In this document: one piece after another, positions 1-11,129 of the stretch
Layout of the letters: every line of letters begins with the position of its first letter
How positions within the stretch are numbered: position 1 is the first letter of the stretch
Source: Cherax quadricarinatus
Taxonomy: Eukaryota > Arthropoda > Malacostraca > Decapoda > Parastacidae
Assembly: GCF_038502225.1 (NCBI RefSeq)
Contig: NC_091353.1
Span: 2,497,116 to 2,561,115 of the forward strand
Direction of reading: 5' to 3'
Length of the DNA stretch: 64,000 nt
Program-made: the position numbers and the translations under genes
Notes under the pieces: model-generated
What the model saw: only the letters and a program-made list of their open reading frames with translations
Databases searched by the model: none
Told to the model about the DNA's origin: nothing

Positions 1-108
1 GTGTGAAATTGGCCAAACTGCCAATTTCTGACCACATTTTTGGGTAGCTGAAATAGGTGAATGGGCGGTTTCTTGTGCTCACTCGACAGAACAGAAGTAA
101 GTTCATTC
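1..108 (+). repeat. Fragment of a piggyBac-type ~1.08-kb MITE (interrupted)
   Basis: The sequence matches the right-hand interior of the longer MITEs at 32595-33674 and 62028-63106 (GTGTGAAATTGGC..., GGGTGGTTTCTTG-like segment). It breaks at about 108 and resumes at about 600-690 with GGAACAATGGAATGGGCC and GGGCGAAATCGCC, so about 490 bp of other DNA interrupts it. The left part is off the window. Confidence 0.6.
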
Positions 109-384
109 AGGTATACACAAATACAATTACGTAGATTATCATACACAGCAGCGTATGTGTAAAGAACCTAGGATAACCCAAAAAAGTCAAAGTGACTTAT
201 TTCCAATGAGGTCCTTAAAGACCATCGTGTAGTCGATGCATTTTAACACATAATAAACCAGCTAGCCATCCTGCATAACAAACCAGAAACAAGAACAGAT
301 CTTCCAAGAGTTGCACTGAAGCATAGGTTCAGTGCAAAGCTTGTATAAACGTTGCTGAATTTAAACAGCGCTACAGAAGGAATA
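109..384. repeat. Dispersed repeat, not classified
   Basis: It begins AGGTATACACAAATACAATTA and includes AACCTAGGATAACCCAAAA and AAGTGACTTATTTCC. Close relatives occur at 57583-57640 and 58558-58640. No coding frame or terminal inverted repeat is seen. It may be the 3' tail of a LINE. Confidence 0.4.
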
Positions 385-587
385 CAGTGGACCCCCGCTT
401 AACGATCACCTCCCAATGCGACCAATTATGTAAGTGTATTTATGTAAGTGCGTTTGTATGTGTATGTTTGGGGGTGTGAAATGGACTAATCTACTTCACA
501 ATATTCCTTATGGGAACAAATTCGGTCAGTACTGGCACCTGAACATACTTCTGGAATGAAAAAATATTGTTAACCGGGGGTCCACTG
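385..587 (+). mobile_element. 203-bp Tigger-type MITE, copy 1
   Basis: It begins CAGTGGACCCCCGCTTAACG and ends CGGGGGTCCACTG, with TA on both sides (383-384 and 588-589), the target duplication of the mariner superfamily. It has no coding capacity. Further copies of 203 or 204 bp lie at 3232, 12165, 30829, 39456 and 58276. Confidence 0.85.
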
Positions 588-690
588 TACTAGCTAAATA
601 TCTATGAGTTTAGTAGACTGGAACAATGGAATGGGCCAAAACCGAGGTGTAAATTGGGCGAAATCGCCGATGCGTAAATATCGCCATTGG

Positions 691-1209
691 GTTAAGTGTA
701 TTCTAACCGCGTAAATATCGCCATTGGGTTAAGTGTATTCTAACCTAACCCTCTGTGATCTGGCAAAGTCACTAATCCAGCACCCTCCAGGTCCTGATGA
801 TGAAAGATTAGTGATGGCTGGCCTGAACTACTGTTCCATTTTGGGGGATGCATATTGGTTTCACCCTTTGCTACTCAGTTTCCGAGTATGTTAAATGCCT
901 GGAAACCTTTGAAACAAAGGGTTTCTGTAGCAGCAAGAGTAAGTTTTGCTTCACCTCCTGACCAACAGAGCAGTCGAGTAAAAACCAGTCTGAGGACACT
1001 CAGTCTAACCTCTGTTCTGACTGTGGCTCTGGTCATCATAATAATAGTAACCAAGCCATGGCAGGGGACTATCTGACTCATGACATGGCTTCTGTGAACA
1101 AAGTTACTGCCTGTACAAAGCTAATATGTTTACTCCAGTTATAGTGTTTGTGAACTGTGTTTTTGACAGAGACCGCATGATAGTTGACATTAATACATGC
1201 AAAGTCAAA
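691..1209. other. No supported gene; duplicated 37-bp piece at its left edge
   Basis: GCGTAAATATCGCCATTGGG is present twice in tandem around 671-740 with a TTAAGTGTATTCTAACC-like spacer. The rest (750-1209) has short open frames without recognisable domains; those near 855-1080 overlap on both strands and look like chance. Parts may be upstream sequence of the Gypsy element that follows. Confidence 0.4.
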
Positions 1210-3720
1210 GATGCATCTCGGTAACCATTCTTGCACACTATAGTACGACATGGTAAGCTGTACGTAGTAGTCACGAATGTTCATGGTAGAGATTTTACCC
1301 TGGGGAAGAACACCACACTGGACCTCATTATATTTCCTCTACTTGTGAGAATCAAAGGTGAAGTTCCTGCAGACCAGCTTGTAGGTGTAGGTCTTCCAGG
1401 AGAATCTTCTATGCAAACTTTCAGCACCTGTCCTGTGTTGGGTGTCCTAGCTGTGACAGACTATCCTGATAAAGTCCCTACACTTTTCAAGCTTCTTACC
1501 AGTACCCACTCTGTGGTTGCACTAGACAGTGAACCTATGGGAGTCACCCCACTTATTTCTCAGTGTATCCCTCTAGAAAAAGGTACTAAATTTAGTTACA
1601 TACCTGCTTAATGTTTACCACATGCTCAGAGTTTTCACTGAAGAACTCATTGCCAAGATGCTCCATAACGGAGTTATCAAAGACTCCACCTTGGAACACT
1701 CTACTTATTCTGGTTGCTAAGGATGGGACATCGCACCCTGTAATCGACTACAGGAGACTAAACACCAGTACAGTCCCTGACCATTTCCCAATGAAAGTTC
1801 TCAATAATCTATTGCAGAAACATTGTTAACAAAAAAAATTGTGCATCTGACCTTCTACAAAGCTTTTGGCAGATTCCTCTTGATGACCAGAGTAAAGAAT
1901 TGATGGCACTCTCTTTGCTAACTAGTCACTATCAGTTCAAAAGGATGCCATTTGGGTTAAGGAACAGCCCAATAACATTCAGTTGTTTGATGATGACAAT
2001 CTTTCATACCCTCCTAGGTAATGCCCTTGTGGTTTACAAAGATGGCCTTATTGTGATGTCTCAGGACATACTCTCCCATCTCAAAATTTGAGTGGGAGAG
2101 GGTTAAATTAGCTGAGGCTAAACTTTAAGTTAGGCTCTCCAAATGTCAATTTCTAAGGAGAGAGAGAGTTTCTGATCAATGTAGTGACCCAGGATGGCAT
2201 AAAGATAGATGAGTCCAAACTCTCTGCCATTCAAAATTTCCCAAGACATATGATGGAAGACATAATTTGCTCTTTCATATGCCCAGCAGGATTCTACCAC
2301 ATTTTCACTGCCAGTTTCTCTACACCAATGACTTGACTTCTCAAGAAGCTAAAGAATAGGTAAGTGTCAGCTCCTGTTCTCCAGTTTCCTGACTTCACTG
2401 ATGACCAATACCAGCAAAGATGGCATTGGTGCTGTATTGTTGGACAAGTCCAATGGTAAGAAACAGCCAATAGCCTATCTTAGTCATGTTCTTACCAAAG
2501 CCAAGAGAGACTACTCAGTAACAGCTCAAAGTCTTAGCCATTGTCTGGGCCTTGAGTTATTTCCCAAACATTATCTAACAATATCATATCAAGATTTACA
2601 CTAATTACTTGCTTTTTTTGTCTCTCTTTGAATCTCTCAGAAAAGTACACTTGATGGTCTCTCCCTTTCAACTACTGTAACCCAGAAATTATTTATGTTC
2701 CTGGTAATCAGAATGTCATTTCTGATGTTCTGTTGAGGCATATTGCTTTTGTCAGCTCTGACAACTCCCTTTCCGTTGAGGGTCTACAGAAAGCTCAAAG
2801 TTGAGATGCTGTTTAGTCACCAGTTCTCCATTTCCTGACCAAGGAGGATGCAGACCTGCAGATCGAAGTGCCTGTACCAGTGACTGACTTGGTCATCAAC
2901 CCAGGAATGCTGTGCTGAGTGGTTAGACTAGTGGATCCTGGCAGAACTGTTCACCAGCTGGTATTCTCAGAGTCCTTGGTACCAGCAACTCTGAAGATAA
3001 TGCATGATATCCCAGGTGCAGTGCATCAAAGTTAAGATTGCCGTGTCAGAAAGGAAAGAATGAAATACTTCTGGCTTAAGATGGCAATGGAAAATGCAGA
3101 GTACATGCACATATTCATTGTCTGCCTCCAGCAAAAAGGTAGTTACTGGTCATAGCCCCATTCTCAAGTATCCCATTAAAAAGAAGCTGTTGTTCTGTTG
3201 ATGAATTTCTTGACCTCGGAGAAAATAAATACAGTGGACCCCTGCTTTACGATCACCTCCCAATGCGACCAATTATGTAAGTGTATTTATGTAAGTGCGT
3301 TTGTATGTGTATGTTTGGGGGTCTGAAATGGACTAATCTAATTCACAATATTCCTTATGGGAACAAATTCGTTCAGTACTGACACCTGAACATACTTCTG
3401 GAATGAAATAATATCATAAACCGGGGGTCCACTGTACCTGTTTGTGATGACTGCTAACTTTCTGAAGCACTGCGAGCTGGTATCCATTCCTGACAAAACA
3501 GCAGAGACAGCTGCAAGTGCTTTCAGAGTGTGTATTATTCTATGCCATACTTGCCTATGTGTCCTCTTGTCAGATAATGGTTCAGAGTTCATTAATATAC
3601 AATGCAGGATTTTTGTTGTAGGTTTGGCATTCACCAAGCACCTGTAGTTCCATGCCATTCTGCAAATAACGGCTTTGCCGAACAAATATCACAAAAAGAG
3701 ATGCTGTGTATTTAAGCTAA
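1210..3720 (+). pseudogene. Degenerate Ty3/Gypsy retrotransposon pol (RT, RNase H, integrase)
   Basis: Pieces in several frames keep Gypsy order. 1231-1611 is the protease-RT linker; 1611-1829 carries VIDYRRLN and VPDHFPM of RT; 1860-2091 carries SFWQIPLDD-like and FKRMPFGLRNSP motifs; 2401-2604 is RNase H (GIGAVL, QPIAYLSH). Around 2700 is PGNQNVISDVL; 3000-3160 is the integrase zinc region; 3444-3647 is the integrase core (LLSDNGSEF). The YxDD box is lost (VVYKDG). Frameshifts and stops separate all domains, and a 203-bp MITE splits the integrase at 3232-3434. No LTRs or primer-binding site were found, so it is a dead internal fragment. Confidence 0.85.
3232..3434 (+). mobile_element. 203-bp Tigger-type MITE, copy 2, inside Gypsy integrase
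   Basis: Starts CAGTGGACCCCTGCTTTACG and ends CCGGGGGTCCACTG, with TA at 3230-3231 and 3435-3436. It lies between the zinc-binding and catalytic parts of the integrase, so it inserted after the Gypsy element. Confidence 0.85.
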
Positions 3721-4232
3721 GTTTGTAGTTGTGTACTCCTTTTGTTTAGCTAACTCAAGCCATAGGCTCTTTTATGGCTTACCTGTATGTTGACCCAGGC
3801 TCTGACATGGTCAGGGTGCTGTGGGATGAGTGAGGAAATAAGAAATGGGGTTGGTATTGGACTAGTGACGGCTGGGCGCTGACTAGGCCGAGTGTTATGG
3901 CCTACAGGTGCTCAAAGTGATCAATCTGAGATGTACCACATGGGATGATGCCATTCCAGAGGTGTAAAGTACCCTAGACACCAGCTCATTTAGACACACC
4001 TCACTTTGAATTGTACAATTATGACAAAATTCTGTATGCTCTGCCTCAACCTAAGTTACTGATAATTTCAGTGCCACAAAGATGAGGACTTCCCAGGTCA
4101 TCTTTTAGACTAAGGGGAAAATCTTAAGAAGGCAACAGATAAGATTACTACTACTCGTAATATCATTACTAAGGAAAGCAAGATAGTACCAGCATGCAAA
4201 GTCATGTTGCAAAATCTCACTCAAGATCTTGG
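3721..4232. other. Probable 3' remainder of the Gypsy element
   Basis: No open frame of note. The position downstream of integrase suggests decayed retroelement C-terminal and UTR sequence, but no motif proves it. Confidence 0.3.
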
Positions 4233-4240
4233 TACAGGTC

Positions 4241-4470
4241 GGTCCCGCTTATACAGCAGGTTAAGTTCCGGGTCCCACTTATACAGCAGGTTAAGTTCCG
4301 GGTCCCGCTTATACAGCAGGTTAAGTTCCGGGTCCCACTTATACAGCAGGTTAAGTTCCGGGTCCCGCTTATACAGCAGGTTAAGTTCCGGGTCCCACTT
4401 ATACAGCAGGTTAAGTTCCGGGTCCCGCTTATACAGCAGGTTAAGTTCCGGGTCCCACTTATACAGCAGG
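4241..4470 (+). repeat. 30-bp minisatellite with exact 60-bp dimer structure
   Basis: The unit is TTAAGTTCCG + GGTCCCRCTT + ATACAGCAGG, about 7.7 copies. The R base alternates A, G, A, G without error, so the true period is 60 bp. The unit resembles the end of a MITE at 47856 (CTCACTTATATGGCAGG, TTAGGTTCC), and the array is preceded by TA plus CAGGTCGGTCCC, as a transposon terminus would be. The open frames on both strands here are repeat artefacts. Confidence 0.95.
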
Positions 4471-4603
4471 TTGTGTGTTTTATGCACTTGTTTATTTTTA
4501 CTATTAATATTATTATGACTAAGTACTTTTGAGAAGCAGTCATCACTAAAAAAAAGGTTGAAAAACCATTATCCTAACATTGTCCACTTTCTATAATGCT
4601 CCT

Positions 4604-4923
4604 GAAGATAATAAGACTAAGATACCTCTCAAGTAATGAACTTGGCACAATAAGACAAAGATACCTCTTAGGTAATGAACTTGGTGCAACAAGATAATAA
4701 GACAAAGATACCTCTTAGGTAATGAATTAGGTGCAACAAGATAATAAGACTAAGATACCTCTTAGGTAATGAACTTGGTGCAACAAGATAATAAGACTAA
4801 GATACCTCTTAGGTAATGAACTTGGTGCAACAAGATAATAAGACTAAGATACCTCTTAGGTAATGAACTTGGTGCAACAAGATAATAAGACTAAGATACC
4901 TCTCAGGTAATGAATTAGGTGCA
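4604..4923. repeat. 47-bp minisatellite overlapping the exon g border
   Basis: The unit contains AATAAGACTAAGATACCTCT then TAGGTAATGAACTTGGTG, about seven copies, the second shortened. On the minus strand each unit reads ATTACCTAAGAGGTATCTTAG, and the first unit contributes the last coding bases and candidate donor of the PARPBP exon at 4900-5022. Confidence 0.9.
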
Positions 4924-5022
4924 GCTCCCAGACCGGTCTTCTTCAGAAGTCTCATTCGTAAGGAATCTTTTTCACCACTGTCTGTCACATCTTTAACTAT
5001 ATTTTCTACTTCAGCAGGAGAT
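4900..5022 (-). CDS. PARPBP: PARPBP-like exon g (last exon seen), ending inside a minisatellite copy
   Basis: The acceptor AG is at 5024-5023 after TTTTTTTTCTCCT; one base completes the arginine of LFRSP. The exon reads SPAEVENIVKDVTDSGEKDS, then LRMRLLKKTGLGAAPNSLPE. The most likely donor is GAGAG|GTATCT at 4900/4899, which sits in the first unit of a 47-bp tandem repeat, so near-identical donors recur downstream. Reading through instead reaches a stop at 4809-4811. Vertebrate PARPBP continues for well over 100 residues and ends with a PIP box, which I could not find at lower coordinates. The 3' border is therefore uncertain. Confidence 0.7.
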
Positions 5023-5184
5023 CTAGGAGAAAAAAAATTATGAAATGAATATCCAGTGTAGGAATGTGATGATACTGAAATTTTTGTAGTGATACCAAAG
5101 CCCAATTTTAGGCTAATAATGATACTGAAACTGATGTTTTTCAATATTTTGATTTTTAAAACTATGATAAATATGTTCAAAATA

Positions 5185-6686
5185 CAGTGGACCCTCGGCT
5201 AACGCCTTTAATCCGTTCCAGAGAACTAGCCTTTAGCCAATTTTGCCTTGAGCCGAATTAATTTTCCCCACAAGAAATAATGGAAATCCAATTAATCCGT
5301 TCCAGACACCCAAAAGTATTAAACAAAATAATTTCTTTAACATGCAAAATACATTTCCCTATACAGAAAACAATGATACATGCACAATAAACAATACTTA
5401 AATGACACTTATCTTCACTGAGGACTTATTGATGAGTAATGAGATGGGAGGAGGGCAGAGGATGGAGGAGTTTACAATTTGGAAGGGGAATCCCCTTCCA
5501 TGAAGACTTCAGGTAACAAGTCCTTTTCTTTGGTTACCTCCCTTCTTGGTTTTTTAATGCCACTATGACCAGCTTGAGAGTCACTGGACCACCCTCTACC
5601 ACCATCACAACCACTACCACCCTCTACCACCATCACATCCACTACCACCCTCTACCACCATCACAACCACTACCACCCTCTACCACCATCACATCCACTA
5701 CCACCCTCTACCACCATCACATCCACTACCACCCTCTACCATCATCACCACCACCCTATACCACTATCACTACCACCCTCTACCATCATCACCACCACCT
5801 TATACCACTATCACTACCACCCTCTACCACCATCAGATTTACTACCACCCTCTACCACCATCACATCCACTACCACCCTCTACCACCATCACTACCACCC
5901 TCTACCACCATCACTACCATCCTCTACCACCATCACTACCACCCTCTACCATCATCAATACCACCCTCTACCACCATCACATCCACTACCACCTTCTACC
6001 ACCATCACATCCACTACCACCCTCTACCACCATCACATCCACTACCACCATCTACCACCATCACTACCACCCTCTGCCACCATCACTACCACCCTCTACC
6101 ACCATCACTACCACCCTCTACCACCATCACTACCACCCTCTACCACCATCACATCCACTACCACCCTCTACCACCATCACTACCACCCTCTACCACCATC
6201 ACATCCACTACCACCCTCTACCATCATCACCACCACCCTATACCACCATCACTACCACCCTCTACCACCATCACAACTACTACCACCTTCTACAACCAAC
6301 ACTACCACCACTTTCGTATTTTTCTACAAACTTTTTCTCAGATTCTATCGTGTTTCTCACATCCTTGACCAAAGGGCTGGCACTAGAAGCTTTCTTGGGG
6401 CGCTTGGTGGCTTATTTAGTAGTTACAAGCACTAAAAACAATGGAATAATACAAAATGTATCTCATGTATGCGTGGAATTGACCACAACGGCTTGTAAAC
6501 AATGGCACACTGGCTATACACAGAGTTTTCAAGTGGCCGGGCCCACTCAGGCCGCGTGGATACGTTCGGGACGAAAGCCCTTAGCCGAGTTTTTTTGGCG
6601 TTGGCCGAGCCAATATTCTGACACCAAAGAGAGCGGTTAGCTGATTTTGGAGTTAGCCGATGCAGACTTTAGTCGAGGGTCCACTG
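5185..6686 (-). mobile_element. Tigger-family derivative with its core replaced by a minisatellite
   Basis: The ends are CAGTGGACCCTCGGCTAACG and TAGTCGAGGGTCCACTG, flanked by TA. Inside, on the minus strand, are remnants of the transposase start (gene-start region near 6360-6420, KKASSASPL-like) and C-terminus (SDSQAG.SGIK near 5560-5590). The catalytic middle is gone and the gap is filled by the CCA-rich array at 5578-6310. It is non-autonomous. Confidence 0.8.
5578..6310 (+). repeat. CCA-rich minisatellite (22- and 28-bp units)
   Basis: Mixed units built from CTACCACCATCAC, TACCACCCT and an optional CATCCA insert, about 30 units. The 267-codon forward frame over it (TTTTLYHHH...) is a consequence of a stop-free repeat, not a gene. 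It lies wholly inside the Tigger derivative. Confidence 0.9.
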
Positions 6687-6882
6687 TATAAGGAAATATT
6701 TATTTCTCAATAGATATTAAATAATCCAGGGAGGTTAAATTTTCAATAATTTAGTTTGAGGTTCCAATGTCAGTAGTCATTACTAATTCTAAGCATCCCA
6801 GTGGGGCTTACAAACTAATAAAATAAAACAAAATTTTTGAATATTATACTTAGTAATCTGATGAAAACAATCAGAAATCCTT
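6687..6882. other. Short AT-rich spacer, nothing recognised
   Basis: Lies between the Tigger derivative and satellite A. No motif or frame seen. Confidence 0.5.
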
Positions 6883-9800
6883 CACATGCCACAACACCCT
6901 ACAATCATTACAACATGCCACAACACCCTACAATCATTACAACATGCCACAACACCCTACAATCATTACAACATGCCACAACACCCTACAATCATTACAA
7001 CATGCCACAACACCCTACAATCATTACAACATGCCACAACACCCTACAATCATTACAACATGCCACAACACCCTACAATCATTACAACATGCCACAACAC
7101 CCTACAATCATTACAACATGCCACAACACCCTACAATCATTACAACATGCCACAACACCCTACAATCATTGCAACATGCTGCAACACCCTACAATCATTA
7201 CAACATGCCACAACACCCTACAATCATTACAACATGCCACAACACACTACAACCATTACAACATGTCACAACACCCTACAATCATTACAACATGCCACAA
7301 CACCCTACAATCATTACAACATGCCACAACACACTACAACCATTACAACATGCCACAACACCCTCCAACCCTTACAACATGCCACAACACCCTACAATTA
7401 TTACAACATGCCACAACACCCTACAACCATTACAACATGCCACAACACCCTACAACTATTTCAACATGCCACAACACTCTACAACATGCCACAACACCCT
7501 ACAACCATTACAACATGCCACAACACCCTACAACCATTACAACATGCCACAACACCCTACAACCCTTACAACATGCCACAACACCCTACAACCATTACAA
7601 CATGCCACAACACCCTACAACATGCCACTACACACTTCAACCATTACAAAATGCCACAACACCCTACAACATGCCACAACACACTACAATCATTACAACA
7701 TGCCACAACACCCTACAACCACTAACATGCCACAACACCCTACAACCATTACAACATGCCACAACACCCTACAACCACTAACATGCCACAACACCCTACA
7801 ACCATTACAACATGCCACTACACACTACAATCATCACAACATGCCACAACACCCTACAACCATTACAACATGCCACAACACCCTACAACCATTACAATAT
7901 GCCACTAAACACTACAACATGCCACAACACCCTACAACCATTACAACATGCCACTACACACTACAATCATTACATGCCACAACACCCTACAACCATTACA
8001 ACACCCTACAACCATTAACATGCCACAACACCCTACAACCATTACAACATGCCACTACACCCTACAACCATTACAACATGCCACTACACCCTACAACTAT
8101 TACAACATGCCACAATACCCTACAACCATTACAACATGCCACAACACCCTACAATCATTACATGCCACAACACCCTACAATCATTACAACATGCCACAAC
8201 ACCCTACAATCATTACATGCCACAACACCCTACAATCATTACAACATGCCACAACACCCTACAATCATTACAACATGCCACAACACCCTACAATCATTAC
8301 AACATGCCACAACACCCTACAATCATTACAACATGCTACTACACCCTACAATCATTACAACATGCTACAACACACTACAATCATTACAACATGCTACAAC
8401 ACCCTACAATCATTACAACATGCCACAACACCCTACAATCATTACAACATGCCACATCACCCTACAATCATTACAACATGCCACAACACCCTACAACCAT
8501 TACAACATGCCACAACACCCTACAACCATTACAACATGTCACAACACCCTACAATCATTACAACATGCTACAACACACTACAATCATTACAACATGCTAC
8601 AACACCCTACAATCATTACAACATGCTACAACACACTACAATCATTACAACATGCCACAACACATTACAACCATTAACATGCCACAACACCCTACAATCA
8701 TTACAACATGCTACTACACCCTACAATCATTACAACATGCTACTACACCCTACAATCATTACAACATGCTACAACACACTACAATCATTACAACATGCTA
8801 CAACACCCTACAATCATTACAACATGCTACAACACACTACAATCATTACAACATGCCACAACACCCTACAATCATTACAACATGCTACAACACACTACAA
8901 TCATTACAACATGCTACAACACACTACAACCATTATAACATGCCACAACACCCTACAACCATTACAATATGCCACTAAACACTACAACATGCCACAACAC
9001 CCTACAACCATTACAACATGCCACTACACACTACAATCATTACATGCCACAACACCCTACAACCATTACAACACCCTACAACCATTAACATGCCACAACA
9101 CCCTACAACCATTACAACATGCCACTACACCCTACAACCATTACAACATGCCACTACACCCTACAACTATTACAACATGCCACAATACCCTACAACCATT
9201 ACAACATGCCACAACACCCTACAATCATTACATGCCACAACACCCTACAATCATTACAACATGCCACAACACCCTACAATCATTACATGCCACAACACAC
9301 TACAACCATTACAACATGCCACAACACCCTACAACCATTGCAGCATGCTACTATACTCTACAGCCATCAACATGCTACAACACACTACAACCATTACAAC
9401 ATGCCACAACACCCTACAACCATTGCAGCATGCTACTATACTCTACAACCATCAACATGCTACAACACACTACAACCATTACAACATGCCACAACACCCT
9501 CCAACCATTGCAGCATGCTACTATACAACCATCAACATGCTACAACACACTACAACCATTACAACATGCCACAACAACCTACAACCATTGCAGCATGCTA
9601 CTATACTCTACAGCCATCAACATGCCAAAACAACCTACAACCATTGCAGCATGCTACTATACTCTACAGCCATCAACATGCCAAAACAACCTACAACCAT
9701 TACAACATGCCACAACACCCTACAACCATCAACATGCTACAACACACTACAACCATTACAACATGCCACAACACCCTACAACCATCAACATGCTACAACA

Positions 9801-10208
9801 CACTACAACCATTACAACATGCTACAACACACTACAACCATTACAACATGCCACAACACCCTACAACCATCAACATGCTACAACACACTACAACCATTAC
9901 AACATGCTACAACACACTACAACCATTACAACATGCCACAACACCCTACAACCATCAACATGCCACAACACACTACAACCATTACAACATGCTACAACAC
10001 ACTACAACCATTACAACATGCCACAACACCCTACAACCATCAACATGCTACAACACACTACAACCATTACAACATGCTACAACACACTACAACCATTACA
10101 ACATGCCACAACACCCTACAACCATCAACATGCTACAACACACTACAACCATTACAACATGCCACAACACCCTACAACCATCAACATGCTACAACACACT
10201 ACAACAAT
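6883..10208 (+). repeat. 29-bp satellite, type A (about 114 units)
   Basis: The consensus is three pieces: ACATGCCACA, ACACCCTACA, AYCATTACA. From about 8330 the type with TGCTACAACACACTACA appears, and from 9350 to 10208 many units carry ACCATCA instead of ACCATTACA, giving 27-bp units. Some units lack the middle part. An internal block at about 7870-8230 recurs at 8940-9300 with an offset of 1070 bp. Forward frames are open over kilobases only because the unit lacks stops. The array lies in the largest PARPBP intron. Confidence 0.97.
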
Positions 10209-10449
10209 ACACAAGTTCAAAGTTCGCTGGCTCACTTATGCGCAGATTTTTTTCAATAACTTTATTTTGATTTTTTATGAGATTTACACAAAATTTATGC
10301 AGAAACTTGTCTATTTTACTACCACAAAATATACACATATCTCTTATAAAAAGTTAAAATTTATCAAAAACTACGTAAATATACAATTACAAACTGTACA
10401 TATTTCATTCACATGTGAGAGAAATGTAAACAAATGCAAAGATGCCATA

Positions 10450-10661
10450 TTAACCCTTAAACGGTCCAAACAAATCGACGTTCAAATTCGTATTGCTACA
10501 AAAGTAGATCTATAACAAAAGTAGATCTATAACAAAAAAAAAAGTAGATAAAAGTTTTTTTTTACACATTTTCAAATGTAAAAAAAAAGATCTACATTTT
10601 TTTTACATGCTTTCATATGTTGAAAAAACGTATATATACGTTTGGACCATTTAAGGGTTAA
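10450..10661. mobile_element. Small piggyBac-type MITE S1 (212 bp)
   Basis: Begins TTAACCCTTAAACGGTCCAA and ends TTTGGACCATTTAAGGGTTAA-like, with TTAA at both outer edges (10450-10453 and 10658-10661). The interior repeats AAAAGTAGATCTATAACA. It is non-coding. Confidence 0.75.
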
Positions 10662-10933
10662 ATCATAAATAAATATGAATTTCTTTGTCACATTATCTTT
10701 TCATTTTTGATGTCTAGTGTTAATAATACATTTAACATGTACAGTGCTTTATATCATATAAGACAATGTTGATGTAGGTACTGACAGACAGACGATTCAT
10801 CTTGTAAACAGACGATGCAAACTTAAGGCATCAATAAATACAATACAGTACTGTAGATGTATTTTCTCTCTCTTATGATTTTCTTAATAACATTTTCTTT
10901 TCTCTAGCTTACTTTATTTTAAGAATACAGTAT
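10662..10933. other. AT-rich unique sequence, no gene seen
   Basis: No open frame, repeat or splice-like exon compatible with the PARPBP frame was found. Confidence 0.5.
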
Positions 10934-11021
10934 TTAACCCTTAAACTGTCCAAACGTAGATCTACGTTCACGTGTGTAGCACTCCAAACGTAGATCTACA
11001 TTTGGACAGTTTAAGGGTTAA
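10934..11021. mobile_element. Miniature hairpin MITE S2 (88 bp)
   Basis: TTAACCCTTAAACTGTCC at the left and GGACAGTTTAAGGGTTAA at the right, with AACGTAGATCTACG palindromes between. TTAA lies at both edges. The whole piece can fold into a hairpin. Its ends match the broken copy at 39061-39213 and the right end at 63471. Confidence 0.8.
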
Positions 11022-11129
11022 TACATATAGCATGCATAATCGACTGTTTATGTTATCAATAAGGATTCAGGTCAACAGTAGCCCATTAGAAAAGTCTGTG
11101 GGGAGTTGAAAGTTATATGCTGATTTTCA

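Noticed and set aside
855..1081. Overlapping short frames on both strands near 855-1081
   Set aside because: No domain, no splice context, and mutual overlap; likely chance.
1210..3720. Intact retroelement or infectious-type retrovirus
   Set aside because: Frameshifts, stops, a lost RT active site, a MITE in the integrase and no LTRs or envelope gene; it is a decayed Gypsy fragment.
4217..4546. Open frames on both strands with RVPLIQQVKF or RNLTCCISGT repeats
   Set aside because: The 30-bp unit is a multiple of three, so chance frames repeat; both strands are open at once.
5565..6368. 267-codon Thr/His-rich frame
   Set aside because: It is the CCA-rich minisatellite read in frame; the opposite ends belong to a reversed Tigger remnant.
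6883..10208. 29-bp repeats as a possible CRISPR array
   Set aside because: Repeats are directly adjacent without unique spacers, and the context is a eukaryotic intron.
6883..10515. Forward frames of 300-855 codons with HNTLQPLQHATTPYN repeats
   Set aside because: Same cause: satellite A has no stop codon in any forward frame.
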